From DATKJS01 sp964551995 (GTDB lineage Bacteria; Acidobacteriota; Aminicenantia; Aminicenantales; Saccharicenantaceae), in assembly GCA_964551995.1 (NCBI GenBank), contig CAZKFD010000013.1, positions 62,001 through 126,000 on the forward strand: a stretch of DNA of 64,000 bases, written 5' to 3'. The notes beneath the pieces were generated by a model that made no database searches, was not told the DNA's origin, and saw only the letters and a program-made list of their open reading frames with translations. This document shows positions 8,630-16,857 of the stretch, one piece after another. The position numbers and the translations under genes are program-made. Position 1 is the stretch's first letter; the number at the start of each line of letters is the position of its first letter.

Positions 8630-8660
8630 ACAATTGGGAAATGCGTATTGTATCCCATTT
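8630..8660 (+). repeat. REP-like repeat, copy C
   Basis: Plus-strand copy (GGGAAATGCGTATTGTATCC) facing copy B. It lies just downstream of the stop codon of the minus-strand SDR gene, so the pair could fold in that gene's 3' untranslated region. Confidence 0.7.
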
Positions 8661-8695
8661 TTCGAGCGCCCTCGTTTTGAAGACGACTCGCGAGC

Positions 8696-9466
8696 CTATT
8701 TCTTGAACACCATAGTCGAAGAGGCCTGGGCAGTCGGCATGACGGTCACGTGGCTGATGTTGACGTGCGGGGGCCGCGCCGCGCACCAGATGACGGCGTC
8801 GGCGATGTCGTCCGGAGAGAGCGGGGTGTATCCCTGATAGACCTTGGCGGCCCGCTCCGCGTCGCCGTGGAACCTGACCATGCTGAACTCGGTTTCTACC
8901 AGGCCCGGCGCGACCTCGCTCACCCGGATGGGCGTCCCGTTCAGATCGAGACGCAGGCCCCTCGTCAAGGCCCGCACGGCGAACTTCGTGGCGCAGTAGA
9001 CGTTGCCGCCGGGATAGACCTCGTAGCCAGCGACCGAGCCGATGTTGATGACGTGGCCTTTGCCCCTCTCCACCATCCCGGGGATGACCGTCCGGCTGAG
9101 GTACAGCAGGCCCTTGATGTTCGTGTCGATCATCTCCTCCCAATCGCCGAGGAGTCCCTGGTGAAGCTTGTCCAGCCCGCGGCTCAGGCCGGCGTTGTTG
9201 ACCAGAACCTCGATCGACCGCCAGCCCTTCGCCAGGCCCGCGATGGCCCTCTCGACCGCCGGCCGGTTCCGCACGTCGAGGGCAAGATGATGGACGGGGA
9301 TGCCGAACTCCTTCTTCAGCTCGGCGGCGAAGGTATTAAGACGCTCGGCCCTCCGGGCGCACATCAGGACTTTCGCCCCTTCCGCGGCGAAGGCCCGTGC
9401 GCATGACCGGCCGATCCCCGCGCTTGCGCCCGTTATGAAAACGACCCTGCCTTTCAACGAGTACAT
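8696..9466 (-). CDS. Short-chain dehydrogenase, YdfG-like 3-hydroxy acid / L-allo-threonine dehydrogenase family
   Basis: A 256-aa Rossmann-fold SDR. The NADP-binding GASAGIG motif is near the N terminus, followed by NNAG, a catalytic serine in NIGSVAG and YCATK as the Y-x3-K pair. Long stretches follow E. coli YdfG (LDVRNR, MIDTNIKGLLYLSR, PGMVERGKGHVINIGS). YdfG oxidises 3-hydroxy acids including L-allo-threonine and serine. Its product from threonine would be the substrate of Kbl, encoded 3.5 kb away. The start chosen is preceded by GGAGG; an ATG 10 codons upstream is less well placed. It has its own promoter. Confidence 0.88.
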   Translation of the reverse strand: MYSLKGRVVFITGASAGIGRSCARAFAAEGAKVLMCARRAERLNTFAAELKKEFGIPVHHLALDVRNRPAVERAIAGLAKGWRSIEVLVNNAGLSRGLDKLHQGLLGDWEEMIDTNIKGLLYLSRTVIPGMVERGKGHVINIGSVAGYEVYPGGNVYCATKFAVRALTRGLRLDLNGTPIRVSEVAPGLVETEFSMVRFHGDAERAAKVYQGYTPLSPDDIADAVIWCAARPPHVNISHVTVMPTAQASSTMVFKK

Positions 9467-9504
9467 CCCGGCTCTCCCTCCGCTCAAGATGTTCACCGCC
9501 CTCC

Positions 9505-9534
9505 ATCATAATCCAAACGGGGCCGCGCCTCCAA
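9505..9534 (-). promoter_or_regulatory. Candidate promoter of the SDR gene
   Basis: TTGGAG (9529-9534) and TATGAT (9505-9510) on the minus strand, 18-bp spacer. It stands divergent to the candidate promoter at 9561-9590. Confidence 0.5.
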
Positions 9535-9560
9535 TCGGGAAATGGCCGCCGCGCCGGCCG

Positions 9561-9590
9561 TTGCTTCGCCCGAGCCCACGGCCTTATACT
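9561..9590 (+). promoter_or_regulatory. Candidate promoter of the small membrane protein gene
   Basis: TTGCTT (9561-9566) and TATACT (9585-9590) with an 18-bp spacer, about 20 bp before the ATG at 9610. Confidence 0.5.
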
Positions 9591-9609
9591 GTGGTCGCGG
9601 AGCAGCCAC

Positions 9610-9849
9610 ATGTTCGTCCCTTACGCCGCCATCGGCATCTGCGTGGCCCTCGTCTTCGGGATCTGGGCCCTCATCGAGGCCGAATCCAACCGGGGCCGGA
9701 TCTTCGTCGTCGTGTGCCTGATCATATTCCTCCTCCTTCCCGTTTTCTGGCGTACGGGCGCCGGACGGCTCGCCCAGCTCGTCGGAGGCATGATCTTCGG
9801 CATCGGCTGCTACATCTTCATCCGATGGCGCGGCTACGGGATCCGCTGA
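9610..9849 (+). CDS. Small hypothetical membrane protein
   Basis: A 79-aa protein with three predicted transmembrane stretches (near residues 5-23, 30-46 and 55-72) and a basic C-terminal tail. No family is recognised. It sits alone between divergent promoters and a REP-like repeat, with its own candidate promoter. Codon usage matches neighbouring genes. Confidence 0.6.
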   Translation: MFVPYAAIGICVALVFGIWALIEAESNRGRIFVVVCLIIFLLLPVFWRTGAGRLAQLVGGMIFGIGCYIFIRWRGYGIR

Positions 9850-9856
9850 GCCCGCC

Positions 9857-9892
9857 GAAATTCGGAAATGAGTATTGTGTCCCCGAATTTTT
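9857..9892 (+). repeat. REP-like repeat, copy D
   Basis: CGGAAATGAGTATTGTGTCC followed by CCGAATTT, the best match to copy A. It is preceded by a short palindrome (CCGAAATTCGG) and followed by a partial echo CCCCCGAATTTTGG ending at about 9909. It lies just before the promoter of the FAD oxidoreductase gene. Confidence 0.75.
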
Positions 9893-9915
9893 ATGCCCCC
9901 GAATTTTGGACCGGA

Positions 9916-9945
9916 TTGACAGCCCGACGTCCGCCGGAATATATT
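9916..9945 (+). promoter_or_regulatory. Promoter of the FAD oxidoreductase-prenyltransferase-protease genes
   Basis: TTGACA (9916-9921), 18-bp spacer, TATATT (9940-9945). The predicted start of transcription near 9952 excludes upstream start codons for the following gene. Confidence 0.7.
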
Positions 9946-9996
9946 GAGCCGGGTCTATCGGCTTTCGTGAGAGGCACCCCGGCAAAGGAGGGAGAG

Positions 9997-11634
9997 TTGG
10001 CTTCGAAAACCATGCCGAGGAGGAATTTCCTGACATCCATGCTGGCCGGTCTCCCCGTGGTCGCGCTGGACTGGGGGAGGTTTCCGCGGGGAAAGCCGGC
10101 GGGAAGCCGCAAGGACAACGACTTCGACGCCGTCATCATCGGCGCCGGGCTCGGCGGCCTGAGCTGCGGCGCGGCCTTCGCCCGCCAGGGCTTCCGGCCG
10201 CTGGTCCTCGAAAAGCACGTCAAGCCGGGCGGCTATGCCACCACATTTCAGAGGCCCGGCGGGTTCGTCTTCGACGCCTCGCTCCATTCGACGACCGTCT
10301 CCGGCCGCAACGGCGTCTTCGACCTCATTCCGGGCTTCCCCGAAATCCGGGGCGTCGAATTCGTCCCCCACCGTACCCTCTACCGGGCCATCTATCCGGA
10401 CTACGACATCCGCGTTCCCGACCGGAATCCTCAGGCTTACCTCGGCGAGCTCGCCGCCCTCTTCCCCGACGAGAAGGCAGGCATCGAGGGCCTTTACCGA
10501 GACATGGAGGGGCTGGCGACCGAAATCGCCAAATACTCGGCCGCCGCGGGCAAGATCGACATGGCCCGCTTTCTCCAGGATTATCCCACCCTCGCCTGGA
10601 CCTTCGGCAAGACCTGGGGGGACATGGTCGACGCCCACATCAGGAACCCGAAGCTCAAGGCCGTCGTTTCCGCGCTTTGCGGCTACTACGGCCTCCCGCC
10701 TTCGAAGCTGTCCCCTTACTACTACGCTCTCCCCACGATCGGATATCTCCAGAACGGCGGTTTCTATCCGATCGGGAAATCCCAGAAGATCAGCGACGCC
10801 TTCAGGGACTACATCAACGCCCACGGCGGCCAGGTCCGGCTCGGAACCCGCGTCGAAAAGATCCTGGTGAAGGACGGCGCGGCATGCGGGGTGCGGACGG
10901 CCGACGGCCGGGAATTCTCGTCCAGAGTGGTCGTCTCGAACGCCAACGCGCCCGACACCTTCCGGAAGATGCTGGACGACCCGGGCCCCGTCGCGGCTGC
11001 CTTGGCCCGGATGGAGAAGCTCAGTATCAGCCTGTCCTCCTTCCAGGTCTTCCTCGGGCTGAAAAAGGACCTCGTCCGCGAGCTCGGGATCAAGGACACC
11101 GAGATCTTCTACAGCCCCGGATACGACCTCGAGGTGGCCCACGAAGCCGAGGTCCGCGGCGACTTCACGAACCCCGGCTTCGCCGTGACCCTCTACGACA
11201 ACCTCTACAAGGGCTATTCGCCCGAAGGGAAGAACACCATCAACATCATGACCCTCCAGGGCTTCGGACCCTGGGAGAAGTACGCGACCGACTATTTTGC
11301 CGGCAGGAAGGACGCCTACCGCATCGAGAAGCTCCGCCGCGCCGACATCCTCATCGACCGAGCGGAAAAGGTTCTTCTCCCCGGCCTGCGGAAGGCCATC
11401 GAAGTCCGGGACGCGGCGACGCCGCTGACCAACGTTCGCTACACGGCGAACCCCCGCGGGGCGATCTACGGCTGGGACCAAACGCTCGACGACTCGGGCG
11501 CCAGCCGTTTCCCGCAACGGACACCCCTTAGGAACCTCTATCTCGCCGGGGCCTGGACCTTCCCCGGCGGCGGGTACGGGGCCTGCATCCCGAGCGGCCT
11601 CCTGTGCTTTGCCGAGATCATGAAGAGCTGGTGA
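9997..11634 (+). CDS. Tat-exported FAD-dependent oxidoreductase, phytoene desaturase / retinol saturase-like
   Basis: A 545-aa flavoprotein. The start chosen is TTG with GGAGG five bases upstream; an ATG five codons later is possible. The N terminus has a twin-arginine signal (PRRNFLTSM plus a hydrophobic stretch). The dinucleotide-binding motif GAGLGGLSCG lies at about residue 50, and the C-terminal AGAWTFPGGGYGACIPSG matches the FAD motif of CrtI/RetSat enzymes. Such enzymes desaturate, saturate or isomerise polyene or isoprenoid substrates. Export in folded form would place it outside the cytoplasm. It is 6 bp from a UbiA-family prenyltransferase, so an isoprenoid or quinone substrate is plausible. 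Confidence 0.85.
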   Translation: MASKTMPRRNFLTSMLAGLPVVALDWGRFPRGKPAGSRKDNDFDAVIIGAGLGGLSCGAAFARQGFRPLVLEKHVKPGGYATTFQRPGGFVFDASLHSTTVSGRNGVFDLIPGFPEIRGVEFVPHRTLYRAIYPDYDIRVPDRNPQAYLGELAALFPDEKAGIEGLYRDMEGLATEIAKYSAAAGKIDMARFLQDYPTLAWTFGKTWGDMVDAHIRNPKLKAVVSALCGYYGLPPSKLSPYYYALPTIGYLQNGGFYPIGKSQKISDAFRDYINAHGGQVRLGTRVEKILVKDGAACGVRTADGREFSSRVVVSNANAPDTFRKMLDDPGPVAAALARMEKLSISLSSFQVFLGLKKDLVRELGIKDTEIFYSPGYDLEVAHEAEVRGDFTNPGFAVTLYDNLYKGYSPEGKNTINIMTLQGFGPWEKYATDYFAGRKDAYRIEKLRRADILIDRAEKVLLPGLRKAIEVRDAATPLTNVRYTANPRGAIYGWDQTLDDSGASRFPQRTPLRNLYLAGAWTFPGGGYGACIPSGLLCFAEIMKSW

Positions 11635-11640
11635 GGCCGC

Positions 11641-12594
11641 ATGAATGGGGATTCCCGAAACTCCCGGACTGCTCCCACCGCCAGGAAATGGCTGATCGCG
11701 GCCCGGCCCTGGGCCCTGCCCGCCTCGACCATGCCCGTCGTCTTCGGCACGGCCCTGGCCGTCGTCATCGGCGGGGCCCGCCTTTCTCCCCTCCGATTCC
11801 TCTGGGCCCTGGCGACCATGATGATCCTCCACAGCGCCGCCAACATGCTCAGCGACGTCCTTGACTTCCGCCGCGGCCTCGACCGCGAGGCGACTCCGGT
11901 GAGCGGCGCCGTCGTACGCGGACTCCTCACGGACCGGCAAGTGCTCGCCGGCTCCCTCGTCCTTTTCGTCATCGGCGCCGCGTCCGGCTTCCTTATCGCC
12001 CTCACGACCGGGAGGGAGCTCTTTATTATCGGCGCGCTGGGGCTCACCGTCGGAGCCGCCTACACGTTCCTCAAGGCCATCGCTCTCGGCGACCTCGCCG
12101 TCCTCCTGAATTTCGGCCTTCTCGGCTCCGTCGGAGCCTGGATGGTCCAGACCCGCCATTTCTCCTGGCTGCCGCTCGTCTGGGCCCTCCCCATGGGCAT
12201 GCTGGTCAGCGCCATCCTCCACGCCAACAACTGGCGTGACACTCTGAGGGACCGGGAACGCCGCGTGACCACAGTGGCGGGGCTCCTCGGCGACAGGGGC
12301 TCGCTTCTGTACTACGGCCTGCTCGTCTTCGGCGGCTTCGTCATCGACCCGGCCTACATCCTGGTCCCGCGTCTCGCCGGCCTCAGGATTCAGCCCATGC
12401 CATGGACGTTCCTCGCTGTCTTCTTCGCCCTGCCGAGCGCCCTCAGGCTCTGGGGCCGGGCCCTCCGCCGCGCGGCCCCCCGCCGGCCGATGGATTTTAT
12501 CATCCTCGACGGCGCGACGGCCGGCTATAACCTCGTTTTTGGCCTGTTGAGCACGGGCGCCGTCCTCCTGGAAGCCGTCCTGCGATGGAGGTAG
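11641..12594 (+). CDS. UbiA-family prenyltransferase, MenA-like
   Basis: A 317-aa polytopic membrane protein with about eight or nine transmembrane segments. The two aspartate-rich motifs that bind the prenyl diphosphate through Mg are NMLSDVLDFRRGLD and NNWRDTLRDRERR. The second resembles MenA (1,4-dihydroxy-2-naphthoate prenyltransferase). The role is attachment of a polyprenyl chain to an aromatic acceptor, probably for menaquinone or a related lipid. No other men gene is visible in the window, so the acceptor is not established. It overlaps the next gene by 10 bp. Confidence 0.85.
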   Translation: MNGDSRNSRTAPTARKWLIAARPWALPASTMPVVFGTALAVVIGGARLSPLRFLWALATMMILHSAANMLSDVLDFRRGLDREATPVSGAVVRGLLTDRQVLAGSLVLFVIGAASGFLIALTTGRELFIIGALGLTVGAAYTFLKAIALGDLAVLLNFGLLGSVGAWMVQTRHFSWLPLVWALPMGMLVSAILHANNWRDTLRDRERRVTTVAGLLGDRGSLLYYGLLVFGGFVIDPAYILVPRLAGLRIQPMPWTFLAVFFALPSALRLWGRALRRAAPRRPMDFIILDGATAGYNLVFGLLSTGAVLLEAVLRWR

Positions 12595-13244
12595 GCGAAG
12601 GAAAGCGGGGCCCCGGTCTCCGGACCCTGGGGACGATCGGGACCCTCGCGGCCGGGCTTTTCATCACGCTTTTCCGCTTCGGACGTCTCGGCCCCCTGGA
12701 CTTCTGGTGGTGGATATCGGCTGATATCCTGACCATGATCGGGCTCAGCCTGGCCGCCGAGCGTGGATATGCGCGCAGGCTCGAAGCCGACGCCCGCTCC
12801 CGGCCGGCGAAGAAGATCGCCCTCGGCGTCCTCTCCGCCGCCGTTCTGTACGCCGTCTTCGCCGGAGGGAAGGCCGTGGTCTTCAAGGTTCTCCCGTTTG
12901 CCCCGGCGGCGATCGCGGACGTCTACCGCCTGAGACAGGGGGCCTCGCTTCTCCGGATTCTCCTCCTGCTCGGCTTGGTCATCGGCCCCGGCGAAGAGCT
13001 CTTCTGGCGGGGCTTCCTGCAGGATAGAACCGGCCTGCTCCTCGGCCCGGACGCGGGACTATGGCTGACGGCCCTGCTCTACGCGCTCGTCCACGTCGCG
13101 AGCGGCAACATCATATTCGTCCTTGCGGCCGCCGTCTGCGGCCTCTATTGGGGCCTGACGTATAGGATCTTCCGCTCGCCGCTCCTCAACGCCGTGAGCC
13201 ACACGGTCTGGGACGTCGCTGTCTTCGTCCTCTTCCCGCTTTGA
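12585..13244 (+). CDS. CPBP-family intramembrane metalloprotease (CAAX protease-like)
   Basis: A 219-aa membrane protein with the three signature motifs of the family: GEELFWRGFL (EExxxR), a histidine in YALVHVASGN, and NAVSHTVWD. Members are putative Abi/CAAX-type proteases; bacterial ones often act on prenyl-linked or peptide substrates. Its start codon lies inside the end of the prenyltransferase gene, so the two are translationally coupled. The actual substrate is unknown. Confidence 0.85.
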   Translation: MEVGEGKRGPGLRTLGTIGTLAAGLFITLFRFGRLGPLDFWWWISADILTMIGLSLAAERGYARRLEADARSRPAKKIALGVLSAAVLYAVFAGGKAVVFKVLPFAPAAIADVYRLRQGASLLRILLLLGLVIGPGEELFWRGFLQDRTGLLLGPDAGLWLTALLYALVHVASGNIIFVLAAAVCGLYWGLTYRIFRSPLLNAVSHTVWDVAVFVLFPL

Positions 13245-13272
13245 ACACGAATGAGCCGCCGCCCGGCGTTCA

Positions 13273-13281
13273 TGTTATAAT
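13273..13281 (+). promoter_or_regulatory. Extended -10 promoter element of uvrA
   Basis: TGTTATAAT is an extended -10 (TGN plus TATAAT) 20 bp before the uvrA start. No good -35 hexamer is visible. I see no SOS-type palindrome here. Confidence 0.5.
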
Positions 13282-13300
13282 ATTTATTTAGGCCGAAGCC

Positions 13301-16018
13301 ATGGTGACGACAGAGCAGATCATTCTGCGCGGCGTCAAGGTCCACAATCTCAAGAACATCGACCTCGACATCCCCCTCAACCGCATGATCGTTGTCACCG
13401 GAGTCAGCGGCTCCGGGAAATCGTCGCTCGCCTTCGACACCCTCTATGCCGAGGGCCAGAGGCGTTATATCGAATCCCTGTCGTCCTACGCCCGCCAGTT
13501 CCTCGAGAGGATGGACAAGCCCGACGCCGACCTCATCGAGGGCATCCCGCCTGCCATCGCCATCCAGCAGAAGGCCGTGACCAAGAACCCGCGCTCGACG
13601 GTCGCCACGGTGACCGAGATTTTCGATTTCCTGCGCGTTCTCTTCGCCCGGATCGGCACGGTCCATTGCCTGAAGTGCGGACGGCCGGTCCGCCGGGACA
13701 CGATCGACGGCGTCATCGAAGAGCTCGGGAGCCTCCCCGCCGGCACCAAAGCCCTCATCACGTTCCTTTGGCCCGCCGAGAAAGGTCCGGCCCTCCTCAG
13801 GAAGGACGGATTTTCCAGGCTGGTCGTCGACGGCGAGGTCGAGGCGATGGAGGCCGCCTCCCCGCGGTCGAAGAAGGGCGCCCTGGAGGTCCTCGTGGAC
13901 AAGGTTTCTCTCGGCGTCGACGAGCGCGAAAGGCTCGCCGATTCGTTGGAGATGGCCCTCAAGAAGGGGGAAGGCCGGGCCTCGGTCCGAACCGACGACG
14001 GCCGCATCTTTCCTTTTTCCGACAAGCTCGAGTGCAAAACCTGCGGCATCGCCTACGAGGACCCGTTCCCGAACCTCTTTTCGTTCAACAGCCCACAGGG
14101 CGCCTGCCCCGAGTGCCACGGCTTCGGCGACCTGGCCGTCATCGACGAGGACAAGGTCATCCCCGACAAGACGAAATCCCTGGAGCAGGGCGCCGTCGAG
14201 CCTTGGACCAAGCCCCTCTCCAAGGGCATGCAGCGGGAGCTGCTAGCCGAGGCCCGGCGCCGCAGGATACCGATCAACGTCCCCTTCCGGGACCTCCGCA
14301 AGGAACACCAACGGTTCGTGCTCGACGGAGGCGACGGCTATCATGGGGTCAAGGGTTTCTTCGACTGGCTCCAGGCCAAGAAGTACAAGGTCCAAGTCCG
14401 GGTGCTGCTGAGCCGCTACCGGAAATACGTCCCCTGTCCCGCCTGCGGCAAGACGCGCCTCAACCCGCGCGCCCTCAGTATCCGAATCAGCGGGCTGACG
14501 ATCGGTGACTGCGTCCGTATGACCGTCCGGCAGGCGTCCGACTTCTTCGCCGCGATCGACCTCAGTCCCTACGACCGCCGGGTCGCCGAAAAGCTGATCG
14601 CGGAGATCCAGAACCGTCTCAAATTCCTGCTTGAGGTCGGCCTCGACTATATCACGCTCGACCGCATGACCTTCACCCTGAGCGGCGGCGAAGCCCAGCG
14701 GATCAACCTGGCGGCGGCCCTCAGCGCCTCTCTCGTCGGCACCCTGTTCGTTCTCGACGAGCCGAGCATCGGGCTCCACCCCCGCGACAACCACCGCCTC
14801 GTCCAGATCCTGCACTCCCTCAAGGAGATCGGGAACACCGTGGTCGTGGTCGAACACGACCCGGAGATCATCAAGGCCGCCGAACACGTCATCGACGTCG
14901 GGCCGAGGGCCGGCGAGGCGGGCGGAGAGGTCGTCTTCGACGGCCCGTGGTCGAGCTTCCTCCGCAGCCGCAGCTCGCTGACCGCTCAATACATGCGCGG
15001 CGAGAAGGAGATCGCCGTGCCGGCCTCGAGGCGCCCGCCGCGCTCCTTCCTGGAGATCCGGGACGCCCACAAGCACAACCTCAAGCACATCAACGTCAGG
15101 GTCCCCCTGGCGCTTTTCACTTGCGTCACCGGCGTCTCGGGCTCCGGCAAGAGCACCCTCCTCTACGATGTGCTTTATCAGGGCCTCGAGGGACTCACGG
15201 AAAACGGCTTCGGCGAGATCCGGGGCAGGGAGAGGATCAACAAGGTCATCATGGTCGACCAATCGCCCCTGAGCGCCTCGCCCCGTTCGATCCCCGCCAC
15301 CTACACCAAGGCGATGGACGGAATCCGCGACGTTTTCAGCCAGACGCGCGAAGCCAAGCTCATGGGATTCCGCCCCGGCTATTTCTCGTTCAACACGGCG
15401 GGCGGCCGCTGCGAGGCCTGTAAGGGGGCCGGGTTCCAGGTCGTCGAGATGCAGTTTCTCTCGGACGTGACCCTGACCTGCGACATCTGCAAGGGAAAGC
15501 GTTTCAAGCCGGAGATCCTCGAGGTCCGCGTCAACGGCCGGACGATCGACGATGTCCTCAACATGAGCGTCACCGAAGCCTGCCTGTTCTTCGCCGGCCG
15601 GCCCGAGATCACGAAGAAGCTCTACCCCCTCGTCGAAGTCGGCCTCGGCTATCTTAAGCTCGGCCAGCCGACGACGACCCTCTCGGGAGGCGAGCTCCAG
15701 CGGATCAAGCTCGCCTACTATCTCGTCCACGAAAAGGGCCGGAAGATCCTCTACCTGTTCGACGAGCCGACGATCGGCCTCCACCCGAACGATGTCTCCG
15801 TCCTTCTCCGCTGCTTCCAGAAGCTCGTCAACGAGGGCCATACGGTCGTCGTCATCGAGCACAACCTGGATGTCATCAAGAGCGCCGACTACGTCATCGA
15901 CCTCGGACCGGAAGGGGGCGACCGTGGCGGGAGCGTCGTCGCCCAGGGAACTCCGGAACACGTGGCACGCTCGAAAAAATCGGTCACGGCCCGATATCTA
16001 AGGCCCTGCCTGGGTTGA
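13301..16018 (+). CDS. uvrA: Excinuclease ABC subunit A
   Basis: A 905-aa ABC-type ATPase that recognises DNA damage and loads UvrB in nucleotide excision repair. Walker A motifs GVSGSGKSS (34-42) and GVSGSGKST (about 611-619) mark the two nucleotide-binding domains, each with its LSGGE signature. Both structural zinc modules are intact: CKTCG...CPECHG and CEACKG...CDICKG. It is somewhat shorter than the usual 940 residues. It appears monocistronic, with an AT-rich island downstream. Confidence 0.97.
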   Translation: MVTTEQIILRGVKVHNLKNIDLDIPLNRMIVVTGVSGSGKSSLAFDTLYAEGQRRYIESLSSYARQFLERMDKPDADLIEGIPPAIAIQQKAVTKNPRSTVATVTEIFDFLRVLFARIGTVHCLKCGRPVRRDTIDGVIEELGSLPAGTKALITFLWPAEKGPALLRKDGFSRLVVDGEVEAMEAASPRSKKGALEVLVDKVSLGVDERERLADSLEMALKKGEGRASVRTDDGRIFPFSDKLECKTCGIAYEDPFPNLFSFNSPQGACPECHGFGDLAVIDEDKVIPDKTKSLEQGAVEPWTKPLSKGMQRELLAEARRRRIPINVPFRDLRKEHQRFVLDGGDGYHGVKGFFDWLQAKKYKVQVRVLLSRYRKYVPCPACGKTRLNPRALSIRISGLTIGDCVRMTVRQASDFFAAIDLSPYDRRVAEKLIAEIQNRLKFLLEVGLDYITLDRMTFTLSGGEAQRINLAAALSASLVGTLFVLDEPSIGLHPRDNHRLVQILHSLKEIGNTVVVVEHDPEIIKAAEHVIDVGPRAGEAGGEVVFDGPWSSFLRSRSSLTAQYMRGEKEIAVPASRRPPRSFLEIRDAHKHNLKHINVRVPLALFTCVTGVSGSGKSTLLYDVLYQGLEGLTENGFGEIRGRERINKVIMVDQSPLSASPRSIPATYTKAMDGIRDVFSQTREAKLMGFRPGYFSFNTAGGRCEACKGAGFQVVEMQFLSDVTLTCDICKGKRFKPEILEVRVNGRTIDDVLNMSVTEACLFFAGRPEITKKLYPLVEVGLGYLKLGQPTTTLSGGELQRIKLAYYLVHEKGRKILYLFDEPTIGLHPNDVSVLLRCFQKLVNEGHTVVVIEHNLDVIKSADYVIDLGPEGGDRGGSVVAQGTPEHVARSKKSVTARYLRPCLG

Positions 16019-16059
16019 CCCTGCCAGGGCGCGGCGCCGCCTGCTTCCAAGGAGCCAAA

Positions 16060-16250
16060 CCAATAAACGTAAAAATGCCCATTTATAGAACATTATAACA
16101 AAATATTCAGCTTTTTATTCATAATAAATAATATATATGTATTTATTACAATAATATGTTTATTATAAGAACACTATATAAATAGCTCCAGACTGTCTCT
16201 ATTTCTAGTTATTTATATTATTATTAATAATTTAAATATCTTTCCATTGA
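16060..16250. other. AT-rich island upstream of a sigma-54 promoter
   Basis: About 190 bp with well over 75% A+T by eye, in a genome of about 65% GC. It has many TATA/TTAT runs and phased A/T tracts and no open frame. It ends directly at the sigma-54 promoter. It could be a bendable upstream region for an activator or nucleoid protein. No TTATCCACA-type DnaA box is present. Confidence 0.7.
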
Positions 16251-16267
16251 CTGGCATCTTTCTTGCA
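16251..16267 (+). promoter_or_regulatory. Sigma-54 (-24/-12) promoter
   Basis: CTGGCATCTTTCTTGCA matches the RpoN consensus (YTGGCACG-N4-TTGCW), with the essential GG and GC separated by exactly 10 bp. The next start codon is about 40 bp downstream, with GGAAGGAG as ribosome-binding site. Confidence 0.75.
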
Positions 16268-16305
16268 ACTACAGGTGGCATGTAGGCAAGGAAGGAGCCG
16301 CACCG

Positions 16306-16857
16306 ATGACCAAAAGAATCCTCGCCGGAATCACGATTTTCGCCGCGTCCCTCGTTTTCCTGGGCGCCTCGGAGACCTCGAGCGAGACGTTGATCGCGAC
16401 CTCCCTCGGACCTCCGATCGCGATCTCCGTGACGGCGACTCCCCTACCCGCGCCGTTTGATTTCACGGCCGCGGAGCCGACGCTCGCCATGCAGACCTCG
16501 ACTTTCCTCCCCAAGCCCGCCGTCTTAGGCCGCTCGCCTGACCCCGGCAAGACGCTCTTCAATGTCAACCTCGTAGCTTTGGTCGCGCTGAACATCGCTG
16601 ACTATGTAACCACGCGCGAAGCCCTCAAATGCTCGGGCCTCAGCGAGGTCAATCCCCTGATGAAGCCTTTCGTCAACAGCCCGGCCGCCTTCGCCGCCAT
16701 CAAGATCGCGACGACGGCCCTGACCTACTGGAGTTTCAAGGCCCTCTTCAAGAAGAACCGGACCATGGCCTGGGTCCTGACCACGACCTCCAACGTCCTC
16801 CTGTCCTACGTCGTGGCCAACAATATCCAGATGATCAAAGGGGCCAGGATCCGGTGA
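16306..16857 (+). CDS. DUF5658 membrane protein
   Basis: A 183-aa protein with an N-terminal signal or anchor segment (residues 5-22), a linker of about 60 residues, then a hydrophobic C-terminal domain. The domain motif N-x3-D...E-NPLMKPF (NIADYVTTREALK...SEVNPLMKPF) is typical of DUF5658, a small membrane domain of unknown function. It is the first gene behind a sigma-54 promoter and overlaps the following HTH gene by four bases (GTGA) if that gene's GTG start is used. Confidence 0.7.
   Translation: MTKRILAGITIFAASLVFLGASETSSETLIATSLGPPIAISVTATPLPAPFDFTAAEPTLAMQTSTFLPKPAVLGRSPDPGKTLFNVNLVALVALNIADYVTTREALKCSGLSEVNPLMKPFVNSPAAFAAIKIATTALTYWSFKALFKKNRTMAWVLTTTSNVLLSYVVANNIQMIKGARIR

Noticed and set aside
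9868..9996. Longer N terminus for the FAD oxidoreductase
   Set aside because: Starts inside the REP-like repeat and before the predicted promoter; the TTG at 9997 has an ideal ribosome-binding site and leads into a Tat signal.
14243..15961. A 572-codon minus-strand open frame
   Set aside because: Antisense shadow within uvrA.
16020..16260. AT-rich island as a replication origin
   Set aside because: No DnaA boxes, no dnaA nearby; its position just upstream of a sigma-54 promoter explains it better.
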